A stretch of 64,000 bases of DNA, from positions 5,238-69,237 of the forward strand of contig NW_019775742.1 of assembly GCF_001039355.2 (NCBI RefSeq), written 5' to 3'. The notes below the pieces were generated by a model. That model had not been told where the DNA came from. It saw only the letters and a list, made by a program, of their open reading frames with translations, and did not search any database. The position numbers and the translations under genes are program-made. Shown one piece after another: positions 1 through 18,731 of the stretch. The stretch is from Lingula anatina (lineage: Eukaryota; Brachiopoda; Lingulata; Lingulida; Lingulidae). Each line of letters begins with the position of its first letter. The first letter of the stretch is position 1.

Positions 1-72
1 TGCTTAAGTAAAGGAATGCTGTCAGTACACAGCTGGAAACACAAATTTAACCACAGAAACACGTATCAAACT

Positions 73-300
73 AACAATATGTCTTTATCCATGCTCTCAA
101 AATATTAAAGCATTGTGAATACTTCGTAGAAATGTAAAAAAAAGTCATGAATTGATATACTTCATATTACCAAATCTATTTAAGGTTATTTCATGCATTC
201 ATTTGGTATAGCAATCAATAAAACAAATATCAATCAAACAGTGCGTCTTTATTTGTAATCTCAGAATATTAAAACATTTTGAACACTTCACAGCAATGTT
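73..300. repeat. degenerate tandem repeat, about 163-bp period
   Basis: Positions about 78-135 (TCTTTATCCATGCTCTCAAA onward) resemble about 241-298 (TCTTTATTTGTAATCTCAGA onward), with the same order of sub-motifs (ATATTAAA, CATT, GAA, ACTTC, AATG). The similarity carries on into ACCAAATCTATT at both copies. The rest of 1-1098 holds homopolymers and no supportable exon; it is probably intronic to the aminotransferase gene that follows. Confidence 0.5.
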
Positions 301-1098
301 TAAAAAATGATGCAAAGATGTGCTTAATACTACCAAATCTATTAAAGGTCATTTCAGACGATGCCATTTTGTCAACTTCAACTCACACGAAGCAGCTAAA
401 CTGTCAGGTGGCCTGTCCGACCTTCAGCCCACCAAATACCTCGACGCCCTTGTCGACCCTTTTTACGCTACAGAAAACCTGGTATTAATGTGCTGCTTTA
501 TACAGAATGTCACAGAAATGTTTCGGCCACCGCCAGCCTTTCGCACAATTGTAAAAAGGTGATATCTCCATGCCAAATATAAATGGCATACCAATCCAAA
601 ACGATGGCGCCCGTTCTCTTGATGACTTTTATTGTTGTGTAATTTGAAAGTAATCCTAGAGATGAATTTGACAGCAAAGTGGCCGCATTTCCACGTGGCG
701 AAAATACGCATGCGCAGAAACCTCATTTCCTTGCAAATTCAATGACAACGTTTGCGACAACCGACTTCGTTGGGGGCTGGGGGGGGGCCTTTTTTTTTTT
801 TTTTTTTTGGAGAACGGGCAAAAATCCGTGCGCGCGCAGGATGTCATCCATAAAATTAAAAAAGTGTGGCCTTAATATCATTTTACAAAGATGTCAAAAA
901 TTTTTAAGATCTTAAATGTATTGGAATCAAGTATGTGTTTATGCTTATTTGTGAGTGTGTTTGTTTGTGAGGCAAAACAGTTTTGCAAAATTATAATACT
1001 CTTGTAGTATTATGGTTTTTCATGCCTTTGGTATATGCCTATTCTTAACAGTTTCCAATTCAGACTATACTGAACCTACACCTGTTATTTCTCCCCAG

Positions 1099-6961
<5,863 letters not shown>

Positions 6962-7490
6962 GATTTTTCTATTAAGAGCTGCACTCTACCTTAAAGTTAG
7001 TATGAAGAAGTTATTTCAACTATTATTTATATTATAAGAAAATACAAGCTTGCATGTGAAATTAATGAAGACAGGTATTTAAAAATGTATTTTGAAAATT
7101 ATAGCAGTTAAACAATTCCATATAACACAAAGAAAAGGCTTCCACTTTTGAACTGGAAGACTTGAGTGCTATAGTATATGTAAAGTAAAGACAAGTAAAT
7201 ATATATGATTATATTGAAATATGTTTCAGTAAGGTTGTCACTTAGTTATGGTGATTAACAATGAGATTTTGTGTAGATTAGCATGTGGGGAGAATTTTAA
7301 AATAAGCAGCAATAATAGGGAGTGCCTCTTATTTTTTCACAACAACAGTGAAATATGTTATTGTGGGAATTTATATGAGGATTAAAAAAAGCTTTTCAGT
7401 AAGTATGTAATAGGAAGCAAGTCATTGCAAAGAAATTGTTTAGTTTAAGTATAGTAGTTTGTATCATAATGATATTGAAACCTGACTGTA

Positions 7491-7521
<31 letters not shown>

Positions 7522-7742
7522 CACAAAATAAGCCTTTTCTTGTCTATATAAATTGCAAGATATAATTTGAGGTCAGTTTCATTTATCAGGTGCCATTTCT
7601 TTACACATGTAATTAGTTTGTTTTTTGGTAGCATTTTTTAATATTTTTTTATAATAGTCTAAAGTCTCTCTCAGAAATTTTGAATTTTGTTTGACTATTG
7701 TCTTTAGGGTGTTATTTAAAGGGAACACTTTTTTCTCTGAAA

Positions 7743-7748
7743 AATAAA
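7743..7748 (+). terminator. candidate polyadenylation signal for ALT
   Basis: First AATAAA downstream of the stop codon at 6961. A second candidate lies at 9076-9081. Choosing between them needs transcript data. Confidence 0.3.
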
Positions 7749-8284
7749 ATCCTATTTAATTTTTACATACCTTGTGACACCGTCCCTAGGCCATGTTACA
7801 TCCTTAAAATAGAATAAATCAAATTACTATTTCCTGGAAGGTTTAAGTGTAAGAATTACATGAAAGCAATTCATTTGGCTTAAGACTAGTTAAAAAGAGA
7901 GATGTTATTCAAAATGTGCATTTATTATTAAATTTAAAGTTTTGGACTTAACAAGGGTGATAGTGGCAACTAGAAAGTTGTTGAGAATATTGGGAAATAT
8001 ATATTTATTGTTTTTTCTTTTTTTTTCACTGAAATCCGGTTCATGCTTCCTTTCAAAAATGAAAATATGAAAGATATATGCGATGTTTTTGTATAGACAA
8101 TTGTTATAAAATTCCACTGAATAATAAGTTTGTGAATAATTAGCTGTGAATGTTTTAAATTAGTCAATATATTTAAATCTTATACAAGAAAATGTAAGAG
8201 AGAACAATAATTCAAGGTCTATAAGGTGAAAAAGTTCACAAGTTTTCAATCACAAGTCAAGTTCCTGAACTAGTCAGTCTATGA

Positions 8285-8500
8285 CTGCATTCCCATAGAT
8301 TTAGATTGATCCATCTAGATCGTCCTAACTCCCTGGGGCTTCATGCTAAATTGCTGTCAGCTGAGCGCGCACGGTAGTTAATTACCCCCTTACAGCTTTT
8401 AGTAGGCGGGACAGACATTTGAGCAGGCTAAGCTGACAGTAATCTAGTGAGACTCCCCACAGGGATAGATCGATCTAAAATCTGTGGGAATGGGGTCTAT
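8285..8500. mobile_element. MITE-like element, CATTCCCATAGATTT termini (copy 1)
   Basis: The left end CATTCCCATAGATTTAGAT and right end ATCTAAAATCTGTGGGAATG are inverted repeats. The interior contains GTTAATTACCCC and AGCTTTTAGTAGGCGGG. The same element occurs in opposite orientation at 51108-51331, and diverged relatives appear at 23480-23735 and 25655-25840. No ORF, so non-autonomous. Confidence 0.8.
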
Positions 8501-10724
8501 GAAATGAAACGTGTACAGTTAAAAAATACAGCTAAGTAATTAGACAAGCTGTACAGAAATTCTGTCTCAGACTTTTCACTTTCCCTTTGTGGGGAAAAGA
8601 TGGGCATGTTGAAAAATACCTCTGCACTCACATATTTTTAAGGTCAAGGAAGAATTATTTACAATTATTATGAAGTATGTCTGATATAAAAATATGACTA
8701 AAATATAAAAAGTGCTTCATATTTTTGCAGGTGGTTTTCTGGATATGAATATAAATTTTACAAGCATGTTATGATAGTCTTCACTCCAAGTTTTAAATGT
8801 TGGGGCCCCTGAGCGTTATCAATATTCAGTGGAAAATGTTATAGTGTGGTTGATATCATGAATACTCTACCAGGGAGTAAAATTGAAATGTGTTTAATTG
8901 AGCAAGACATATTGAAGGAAGTTGGTGTTATGTATGAATTGTGTATAAATCTGTTGAAAATGAGTGGTGGAAATTGTTGTTGCAGTTGATGCAGGTTGGA
9001 TTGAAGTGGTTGTGCATGCAATGCTATGATTACAGTGGCCTGTGATTTTATTTTAAAACATGTATTTCACACAGTAATAAAAGCAACTCGTTGAAAACAA
9101 AGCTGTTTATTGTTCCATTTGGTGACCTTTTTATTTCCATGCAACTGGATTTACCTTCATACTGATGAAAAAAACGATTCCATTACAACCAGAAAATGTG
9201 GAGATGATACTACAGAATGCAAACAGTCGATACTATTTTTGACTGATTTCATTTAGATTGGTAAAGTCACGATACTAAAAAAAAACTTTTGCATGTAAAA
9301 TTTACCAGCCAGCTGAAGACAATATGTTCATAACTTAACTTTTACTTTCAACTGTTTGTTTGCCACAAATCTATTTGGTCGGGTCACCACTAGAGACGTA
9401 AAACTCCAGAGACCTTATAATGACCAATGACTTAAAAGAAATGTGAATACTCATTCCTGAAGTGCAATTTGTTCATAAATTTCAATATCATGTTACAGCA
9501 ATAATAATTGCAGCCATTTATTTAATTTTTTCTTTAAAATTTAAATTGTGATTTTTAAATCCAACAAAAATCTCACAATTTTGAAGGCTACCCTGAAAAA
9601 AACAATAAGCTATGACTGCATTTTAAGTTGATCACTACACTGATAGTTTACAAATTATACAGTAGTTAAAGAATGCTACTTAGGCCTCAAAACTGGTGTT
9701 AAATACTCAAATAATAATAGTTACTTATAAGCAGTACATACCAAAGGGAAAAAAAGACAAGTAATATTTCATATAAAATAATCTTTATTCAGTGATAATA
9801 AAACATAAAAAGAACGAAAATTAAATGATGTCCTAATCTGCCCTTTTGCAAAATATTTCGTACCAGAAACCCACATTTCAATGATTTTATAATTAACATT
9901 TCTACACAACATTGATACACACTGGCCATTTGTGCTTAAATAAACGTGCATTGTATTTGCACCTAAATTGAAGCAATTTTGTATGCGCAATGCAACAGAT
10001 TCATGTGAATATTGTTTATTCATGTTTCGTTAATACTAAGTAGCAAATAATAACCTGAACTGAGTTTTTACACAACATGTTGTAGATTTTCTTTATGAAT
10101 TGCGCTCAGTAAGATATATGCAATTAACGGTTATTAAAAGTGATTTTATCAAACAATGCGCTGCACATTTTCATTCATAATTTTCAAAACAAGAAAAACG
10201 TGATATAATACAAATATAGACCGATTCTTTAAATCAATTTGCTAAGTTATATACAAATATATGTGTGTTTTATTTGTGCATCGACAGTTAAAATATTAAC
10301 TTAGTAGAGTTTACTTATGGGAAATTACCTGTAACATACAAGACAATTCAATAAACGTGTGAAAACTTTTAACGTTTTCTTATATATTTTGTAAATGCAC
10401 TTTACCTGAAATATTAATAACTCGTTTACATTTTTAACCTAATAGGTAAAATAATTCACTCATATTGTGTAATGCGGTGTCATCTTCTATATGGTATATG
10501 CCCAGTCACGCGAGATGTACATGTACATTGTAGTATGTTGACTTTGAAAATGCGTTTTTATTTTATTTTGTGTGTGTGTGTGTGTGTGTGCATCATTATG
10601 CCTTTATCAAACCCTTTTTTTCGAGATATGGACTTATTGTGCTCTCAGAATAAAACAGAATATAATTCATACCGAAGCGTCCATACGGAAAGTAGGTGAC
10701 CTATTTATCATTATGTAAATCAGG

Positions 10725-10860
10725 TGAGCGTTTTGGTGAGAGGTGCTCAGATAGGACCAAGGTCAGTAAGAAGATGGAGAAGAAGGATGCCCCATGCCAT
10801 ATTACAGCTACTGCCACATGAAGGTAAAAAAGATGGCTCTGAAACCGGCAGCAGTATGTC
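10725..10860 (+). CDS. candidate exon, unrecognised protein
   Basis: The stretch follows AATCAG and ends in a strong donor TC|GTAAGT at 10861. Two of the three frames are open over most of it, so the frame is uncertain: one reads QIGPRSVRRWRRRMPHAILQ, another PYYSYCHMKVKKMALKPAAV. The local GC is higher than in the flanks. It may pair with the ORF ending at 11351. I do not recognise a family. Confidence 0.3.
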
Positions 10861-11217
10861 GTAAGTTCTGTACAGATGATATAAGATGTATTGTAGCATT
10901 TTTTAGTTTTGCATTGACAATTTTTTCCAAATGGTGCACTCTAGGCATAATGACCATGGGGACATCTAACTGACGTCAAGAATACTTTCTCTTAGCTTTC
11001 CCTCAGTGCCTTTGGGCACCCTTTTGTTTCTAATACCATTCGCTTTCCATGAGGGTTCAATATGAATTATGTATCTGTATAATATAAAGTTTAATTGCAA
11101 TTCGTTAATTATAGCGCAAAGGATACTGGTCAGCACAAATGCCTGTAATGAGCATGTACTGTTTATCCGATTTTTATACGTTATTTCATGAGTGTGAACT
11201 TATTCCTTTATTTCCAG

Positions 11218-11351
11218 TGACTCGAAGTAGCGTCTACGAAGACACCAGAGAGACACGTTTCATGTTCGACAAATACCTACAGGCCCACAACCATACCAAG
11301 ATTGCCTCCTATGCCGACGTTTGTGCGTTAATTTGCAGGGACGACATTTAG
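11218..11351 (+). CDS. candidate terminal exon, unrecognised protein
   Basis: After TTTATTTCCAG the sequence reads TRSSVYEDTRETRFMFDKYL, then QAHNHTKIASYADVCALIC, to a TAG at 11349. Codon choice (many C/G third positions) differs from the AT-rich surroundings, which supports coding. An alternative acceptor GAAG|TAGC eight bases on would join in phase to one frame of the 10725-10860 exon. It could instead end at a GTTTGT donor just after the ASYAD codons. Function unknown. Confidence 0.4.
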
Positions 11352-12706
11352 TATGGAATGTTATGTTTGCTTTTGGTTGTAACATTCTGCTCCAAAACGT
11401 AAATCAAATTAAAAGTCGAATAAAATTAGCTTTTTATTTATGAAACTTATCATAGAAATTAAATCCATACTAAGCGTCCGCCCTGCATGATGCTGGTTTA
11501 TATCTTTTGGTAATTGTACCGGTATGTTACTATGTCGTAGTACAGTTGTGGTGTTATGTATACTATTCGGTTGGGGTTGATACTCACCCCTTTTTGAACC
11601 TGAAATGTTAGATTTAAAGTGCTCATTTAACAGAAATAATGTCTGCATAAAAATGATAAAGTAACTGTTTTAAAATTCTCATATATTAATTTCCAAGAAG
11701 AGAAACGTTTTCTTTTTGTCACTGAAAATATGTGTGGGCAAATCTGCAACTTGACATCTCCCTGTGAATTTGAAGATATACTCTTATTCATTCTAAATGA
11801 TGTTGACATTTCACACACATGATATCGTAAATGCATATTGGAAACTTTTAATTACATATATCGTGTGTTCAGTCGAAAAAGAGGAATAGATGTAAATCTA
11901 CTAAAGACACTGTTAATAAAACGTAAAACGTCTTAGAAATCCAAACAATGTAACGGGCCCAATTTGTCCACGTCACTGCAGAATTGTCCACATGTACTGT
12001 AACGATCTATTAAAATTACGGCTAAGGCAGTGTGGCTGTGAATAAACTTCCTCTGGTTCTCGGTATTTTCAGTGCTGGGCGGGGGTCAAATATCTGATTT
12101 CAGAAACAAAATTAAGCGATGGGGTGGGGTAAAGATTGCTATCCGAAATAAAATTCATTTTATATTGAAGTAGTAGAATGGAAATCTTTGTTTCGTATAT
12201 AATAAGAAAACTATTCATATAGTTGGCTACAAAAATTTCCCAGGATTGGGATCATTTATATGCTGTTTAGGACTTGAATTACAAAACAGAAGTGTCGGAA
12301 AAAAAACGGGAAACAGACTTCATTTAGATATCGTTTGTCCATTAAAATGTTTTCGTAGGACTGGCATTAATCATAGCCTTTTGCATTTCATATTTTCAAA
12401 ATCCCTTGACCTGTCGCAAAGCCCAATTTTCGGGAGGTAATGAGTATTCTGAAAGGATTCAATGAATCTCTAGACAGTCAACTTTTGTCAATTTTGCTCA
12501 AAAAGATGGTAACCAATTAATAATTCTTAAAATTATAATTAAAAAAAAATTAGATTATAGGGTTTATTATTTTATGTGTTACACTCAAGTCCATTCTTAC
12601 ATTTTGATCCGTTAGTTATCAAAGAATGTTACGGAATAATCATCTAAAAATTTATTGTTCCTCTAAACGCTAATTTCGATATTTTACCAAAGTGTATGTA
12701 AACCTA

Positions 12707-13629
12707 AATACTTCGTTTGGTTTGAAATTTTCGAGTAAAAAACTTGCCTAAAACGTGAAGAGGAGCTTCCTAATTAAAGTTATTTAATTTTTGTATCCTT
12801 ATAAATTTTAATTTATTTTCGGGAGCAAGGGGTAATTGAGAAAGACAGGCTTGGTTAGATATCAGCCCTGCATTCCCATGCTGTGTTATTTGTGCTTAGT
12901 GTCATCAATGAAAACCGAGAACCAGAGTTAATTTTAAGTGAATGTGAAAAGTCGATTCAAGTACACTGATTTTTGTGTAACCTTTTTAGTTTTGTTTGTA
13001 TATTATTCTGAATTTGGCAAGGACTTGGATAATCTTGTAAGCCTCCCATGTCTTTATGTCGCTCCTGATTCCCATGCTTTGCAAGTGTAAATTTTCATCC
13101 ACAATTACGCACTGTATGATATTTATTTTCTGATTTAGTGCAAATAAAACAAAAATNTTTTTAATATCCTAGACCCCTTAATACTTCGTTTGGTTTGAAA
13201 TTTTCGAGTAAAAAACGTGCCTAAAACGTGAAGAGGAGCTTCCTAATTAAAGTTATTTAATTTTTGTATCCTTATACATTTTAATTTATTTTCGGAAGCA
13301 AGGGGTAATTGAGAAAGACAGGCTTGGTTAGATATCAGTCCTGCATTCCCATGCTGTGTTATTTGTGCTTAGTGTCATCAATGAAAACCGAGAACCAGAG
13401 TTAATTTTAAGTGAATGTGAAAAGTCGATTCAAGTACACTGATTTTTGTGTAACCTTTTCAGTTTTGTTTGTATATTATTCTGAATTTGGCAAGGACTTG
13501 GATAATCTTGTAAGCCTCCCATGTCTTTATGTCGCTCCTGATTCCCATGCTTTGCAAGTGTAAATTTTCATCCACAATTACGCACCGTATGATATTTATT
13601 TTCTGATTTAGTGCAAATAAAACAAAAAT
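12707..13629. repeat. two near-identical 450-bp direct copies flanking an N
   Basis: 12707-13156 and 13180-13629 match almost base for base at a constant offset of 473 (both start AATACTTCGTTTGG and end CAAATAAAACAAAAAT). The single N at 13157 lies exactly after copy 1, which fits two overlapping contigs joined without merging rather than a biological tandem repeat. Confidence 0.85.
13157..13157. other. assembly join (single N)
   Basis: Isolated N between two copies of the same 450-bp segment. Confidence 0.85.
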
Positions 13630-13636
13630 GAAAAAA

Positions 13637-13734
13637 ACTCGATCGGCAAACCATCAGGAATCTTACTGACATTAAGAAATTTGGGGCACTGTTTGATTTT
13701 GTGTGCAAACATCAACAAGACGACATAGGACAAG
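13637..13734 (+). CDS. weak candidate exon
   Basis: Open frame reading LDRQTIRNLTDIKKFGALFD then FVCKHQQDDIGQ, ending at a CAAG|GTATGC donor. No convincing acceptor or start is visible upstream. It may be an exon or transposon remnant; family not recognised. Confidence 0.2.
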
Positions 13735-14261
13735 GTATGCTTACATGTGCGTGTGCATTAGTGCCCGAATGACGCTTACAGCAGATTATATGCATTTTTA
13801 AAATTGTTACAACCTCTGAATTTGGACGGAAATGTTTTTGATGGAATTCGATGAAAACAAGACACTTATGTCAACTTTGACAAAATTTTGCCAAGTAATG
13901 TTTGTTTAAAAATTCAGTTTGTGTATTATCAGTTCTTGTGAGTCTTTCATATGTTACAATCCTGAACTATTTTTCGTAAATCAAAGGATTCCGTCTTTAA
14001 GTAACAATGTTCAAAATGCATAAAATATTCGACTTGGGTTTATTTTTATTTTATTTTATTCTCTTTATTTATTTATTTTGAAAGATGTATTCCGTCTTCT
14101 GTATGTATGATTTAACATAATATTTATTTTGAGTACAAAATGTGATATTTTCATCATTTTTGTAAAAAAATTAATACTGTAAATAATTCATTTTGACAAT
14201 AATAAATTTGCAAATATTTTACTTTGTTCATAACTTGCAAAATTATTTTTATTTTTCTTAG

Positions 14262-14625
14262 CTCATCTCGAACCCTCCACCTTCTGCTAACTGTCCTGCC
14301 GTCTTACCCACTGAGCTACTTCTTCGACTTACTTTTCTTAGATCTTAGGGTCCTCTTGTCGCGGTTTGAATTACTCATTTGGATTTTTTTTCGCAAAAGG
14401 TAATTTGCTGGGACCTAGAAGCGCCAGGTTTCGAACCCAAGTCTTGCTGGGTCCGAGTCTCGCGTGCTATCCACTCCTCCAAGTGTTCCCGCCCACCCAC
14501 CCCCGGTAGACTTTCCTTTTATAGTGACTAAAGGGAATTTTTGAAAGTCCTTTTCTGAAAAGGAATTTATGTTCCAAGTACCCGAATCGAACCTCCACCC
14601 TTAGAGTTCCGCCGATCCAATGAAA
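14262..14625 (-). repeat. cluster of tRNA-like sequences
   Basis: On the minus strand at about 14271-14331: A-box-like TAGCTCAGTGGGTAAGAC and B-box-like GGGTTCGAGATGA. At about 14408-14500: GGAGGAGTGGATAGCACGCG followed by TTGGGTTCGAAACC. At about 14580-14625: a B-box-like AGGTTCGATTCGGG. Three tRNA-like units in 360 bp indicate tRNA-derived SINEs or pseudogenes. Clean acceptor stems are not apparent. Confidence 0.55.
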
Positions 14626-17600
14626 ACGCAAAGTCATTTTTCATATTATTGTAAAATATTTTATTTGGAGAAAAAATAAACTACAATTGATGTATTCTCA
14701 CATTTGTTAAAGATTTTTTAAAAAATATTCTAAGCTATATAAAGTTTTGAATATACAGATATGTAAATAGATATAATTGATATCTGCATTAAGACTCGCT
14801 CAAGTTTAATTTGATAAAAAACTATATAATGATCTACTTGGCTAATGTTTGATCTCAGATAAAATGACAATCAGAATTTTCAATTTCATTTTAAACAAAA
14901 ACAACGGCAGTTCTAGCTGTCTCACCCCACACCACCGCAGGAAAAAACAAAAGAAACACTCTGATATGATAAATGATGATTTCAAAAGTCACGAAAAAAT
15001 TCCAAATTGCCAAGAATTTCAAAATGTGACACGCTTTACAAATAACAAGTGTCTGCCATTGTTTTTGTTTCATTTTAACCATAAGGTGCTGTGAATTTAT
15101 TTCACATTAAATACGACATAAAATTCCGACAGTAATTACTTGGAAGAAAAAAACGTTTTTACTATGTTTTGCAAGAAATTATCACAAGCAGTTTGTGAGA
15201 TAAATTTCAACATTTAACAGCAACCAATACGTTCAAATACTCTACTTCAACGGGTAATATAAAAAAACAGATCCCCTAGAGACATTACTGAAGAAAAATA
15301 TTTGCCATTTAATTGCAACATGTGTAATTATCAAACCTAGGCAAAATGGAGGGACAAATCATGGTATTTCTAATAACACATTGCATTTATATTTTAAAGT
15401 CGAAATTATGTAACAAATGTTTTGTAACTTTCTGAACATAATGTTCTCGTACAAGAATACAAACACAATTTCTGCATTTGCTGCTCGATATACCAGTACT
15501 TGAAGATGCTGCCGAGATAGAATTGCTAAAAGGAGCAGTTTTGAAAATAGGACACTTTGGATCACATGACTGTTCCCTTCATCTTTATGCAAAAGTGAGA
15601 TCTGTTCAACAAATTAATGCCACAAATACAAGTCATAATAATCAAATAGTTACAAAAAATATTACACATACGACTCACCTTAACTTTTTAAAAAAATGGT
15701 AATATAAAGATGAGCAAATTTAGCAAACAAAAATCGTTTTATATATCCACGGTCATTTTATGCACAGTTTAGCCGGTAGTGTTGGATTAGCCAAATCAGT
15801 TTTCAACTACATGTACTTTTCACAAATTGAGCCATAAATGTGTGAACTTTATATACTCCATTACTCATACAAATTATCGATTGTGGTCCGTAAAAATGAC
15901 ACTTTTTACTCAACAAGACAGCAAGTTTCCAAGCTTCAAAAGATGATACAGATACGAGTTAAAAATAACTAGATTTTGAGTCACGCTCGCTATGTAGTTG
16001 TGAATTTCACACGGGGCGATAGAATAATAAAAATTTGGAACCCCAAACGGGGTTTTCAAACAGTTTTTGGACAAAGGTAACCTAAAGGGAAAATTGCTGA
16101 AATTCCAGATTTTTTTTTTTTTGGCTTTGGTCTATTCCGCATTGCATGCCTTCAAAATTAAGAATTTAATTAAAGGAGTGAGTGAAAATATTGTAAGTTC
16201 CGATTGACGGGTGAAATGCTCGCTATGTAGAAAATAAAAAACCTGAATTTTTAAAAACTTTTGATAGGATTTTGTCAATTAAGCATTAAACAATATTAAA
16301 AAAATGGATTGAATTCATTATGTATCATTTGTAAGATCAATAACGTAAGACTGCTTCAGTATGATTTATTTCTCTTTAAAGCATTTTAAAGGATGCGAAA
16401 AAGTGACATATATCACCAAACGTGCAAAATTACGTGAACAGTTTTCAAGGTTCTTTTTTCTTTTGATGAAAAATGAAAAGGTCAAATTGCGCTTCAGTTT
16501 TCCTGGACTAGAAAAATGAGGTTTTTTTTTTTTTTTTTTTTTTTTCACTACATTTGCAGTGAAAGAAACTTAACGTCACAACTTGCTGCCTTGCTGAATA
16601 ATACCGCAAATAGTTTTACAAACGTCACTGAGGCAAACTTAGATTTACAATTATAGTAAAACGTGTTTAAAGGCATAAGGGGCGATTTTATTCTTTGGCG
16701 AAATAAAACAAGTTTTGTTACTAATGACTACGCAGTGTTAAATATGCTTCGTTTTTTTTTGTTTTTTTTTTTTGTTTGTTTTTTTTTTCAAAAGGCTTTA
16801 AATTTTGGAGCTAAAACTCATGATAAATTGCTTTGGACAGAGCATTTTGATTAGGCAACATGATATTAACATTAGCCATAAATGAGAAACATCAAATTTA
16901 CGTTCAAACATTACTTGGAAATGGCTCTAGCAATTCGCCCGCTATGCCTTGAAAATGGTTGCTTTCATAATCAGTCACGCAGAAAGCAGTGCAACTATTA
17001 ACTAGGTCACATACTTCACATACTACATAATGTATTGAAATATTACATATTATATATGGTACTATTTGTGATATCATGCCAAAATTCGAAATGGACCTTT
17101 ATCCTGTTCTTAATTTTCAATTGTGAATATTTTGTTGTACATAATTATGACACAATCTTATTAAAAACAATTCATTTCAAAAGCCAAAATTTTAAGAGCC
17201 ACTCCACAGAATTTTCCCCATCCTGACTATTTCGCATGTAAAACTTAACTGTCACTTCTAATTCTACCGATGTAGTTTAAAATTCTTTATAGTCAACATG
17301 AGGTACAACCGCAATTTTCACTGTCATGAGGTACGTGATGAAATAAAGGAGGCATGGAGGTCACAAAATGTCACGTGGGGAAAATAATGAAGGATGGCAA
17401 AACCCAATGTTCAACATCATCAAAACCATTTTTGAAATGCACCACAAATCAATTTTTCGACAAATACCTAAACCCATTGTCTTACAACGTTTCGTTGAAT
17501 CGGTTAAACCTGAAATATCCATATACTTGGTATCCTGACCGCCTAGCATCCACACCCTGGTCACTCAGAACTGAAGAAGACGTGACATCATCTTCCAAGG

Positions 17601-17975
17601 GTTCAGGTTTCAAATGACGCATCGGGGTAGTAGGCAGGAAGGGCTAGGTGACCTCCCTTTCTATTTATCAATTACCATAATTTGACAGACAAAATTTGAT
17701 TAATAATGTACTAAAATAGTAATGCTCAACAAGCTTTTGTTTCCCACATATTAAAAAACCCACTAGATTAAATTAATTAAATAAAGCTTCAGACCCTTAC
17801 ACACCCCCAAAGTAAAATGGCATTATGTAGGTCACTGGCTCTCCTTATATGGTATACAGTATGCTGCAATATGAGCAGTTTTTGCCAGGTTTGACAAACC
17901 GAACCGTTCTATAGCGCCATCTGGAGGGGAACAGACATGATATTCTCTGCTGCAATTGGTAGCTTAGCAGATTGT

Positions 17976-18006
<31 letters not shown>

Positions 18007-18731
18007 CACGTGCTTGTTCGTGCTTAACCTTTGAACAGCGCCACAGAAATGGCGATAATAATCCAATCCAAACTAACATATATACAAATAAAGTACTAGT
18101 CATTTATGAATACAACACCAAAAGCAAATGTTATCTACAAACTGTACAGGCATCATCTCTGCTCACGGTCAGCTGTCATTTTTTATCTGTTAATTATATA
18201 AATCCAAAAACCATGTAAAACGACGTAAAATACTTCACCTATCTACGTACCATAATGTAAAAATGTAATGATAAAATAAAAAGAAACATTATTAGAATAG
18301 GATTGAATAAATGGAATAGTCTGAATGGATAAACTATCAAAATCGACCAAGTAGGCCTACATGTACTTGTATCATAACCAAATTAAAAAGATAAAAACTT
18401 GATGCACCAAACTGATATATTTCATTATGAAAACTTCCCATAGTTAAACAAAACTCCGACTAGGCTATAGCTATGCAAGGCTACCTCTGAGGAAGCCTCT
18501 GTCGATAGAGCAGCACCGCCGACTACTTCTGCAGTGGACTGGAATCCAATAGCCTCATTATCTAAAATAGCAAAAAAAAGTGTGTAAAATAAGCGTCTTT
18601 CGAAACTCCCTACGAATAAACCTTGCGGGTGGGGAAAAATATTGATGAAGATGAAGTATATTTTCAAACACTGAGATCCCACAAAGAAGAGAATGCATTT
18701 GTATAAATATAAGATTAGCGGTCTTCTGTTC
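14626..18731. other. non-coding stretch
   Basis: AT-rich, with poly-T runs (about 16520-16546, 16750-16788) and a TG tract (about 17981-18006). Short open frames at 15478-15600 and 17354-17617 have no motif or consistent splice support. I see no gene. Confidence 0.5.

Larger units (their letters stand above)
6962..10724. other. ALT 3' UTR and intergenic DNA
   Basis: No supportable coding sequence. Possible AATAAA signals lie at 7743 and 9076. A (TA)n tract lies near 7494-7517 and a MITE at 8285-8500. Apparent ORFs here are AT-rich and lack protein character. Confidence 0.6.

Noticed and set aside
15478-15600. Possible exon (LLKGAVLKIGHFGSHD) on plus
   Set aside because: Open frame with a GTGAGA-like donor but no acceptor, start or recognisable motif; both strands are open here.
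17354-17617. 87-residue plus-strand frame
   Set aside because: No domain, no splice partner, and an overlapping minus-strand frame is equally open.
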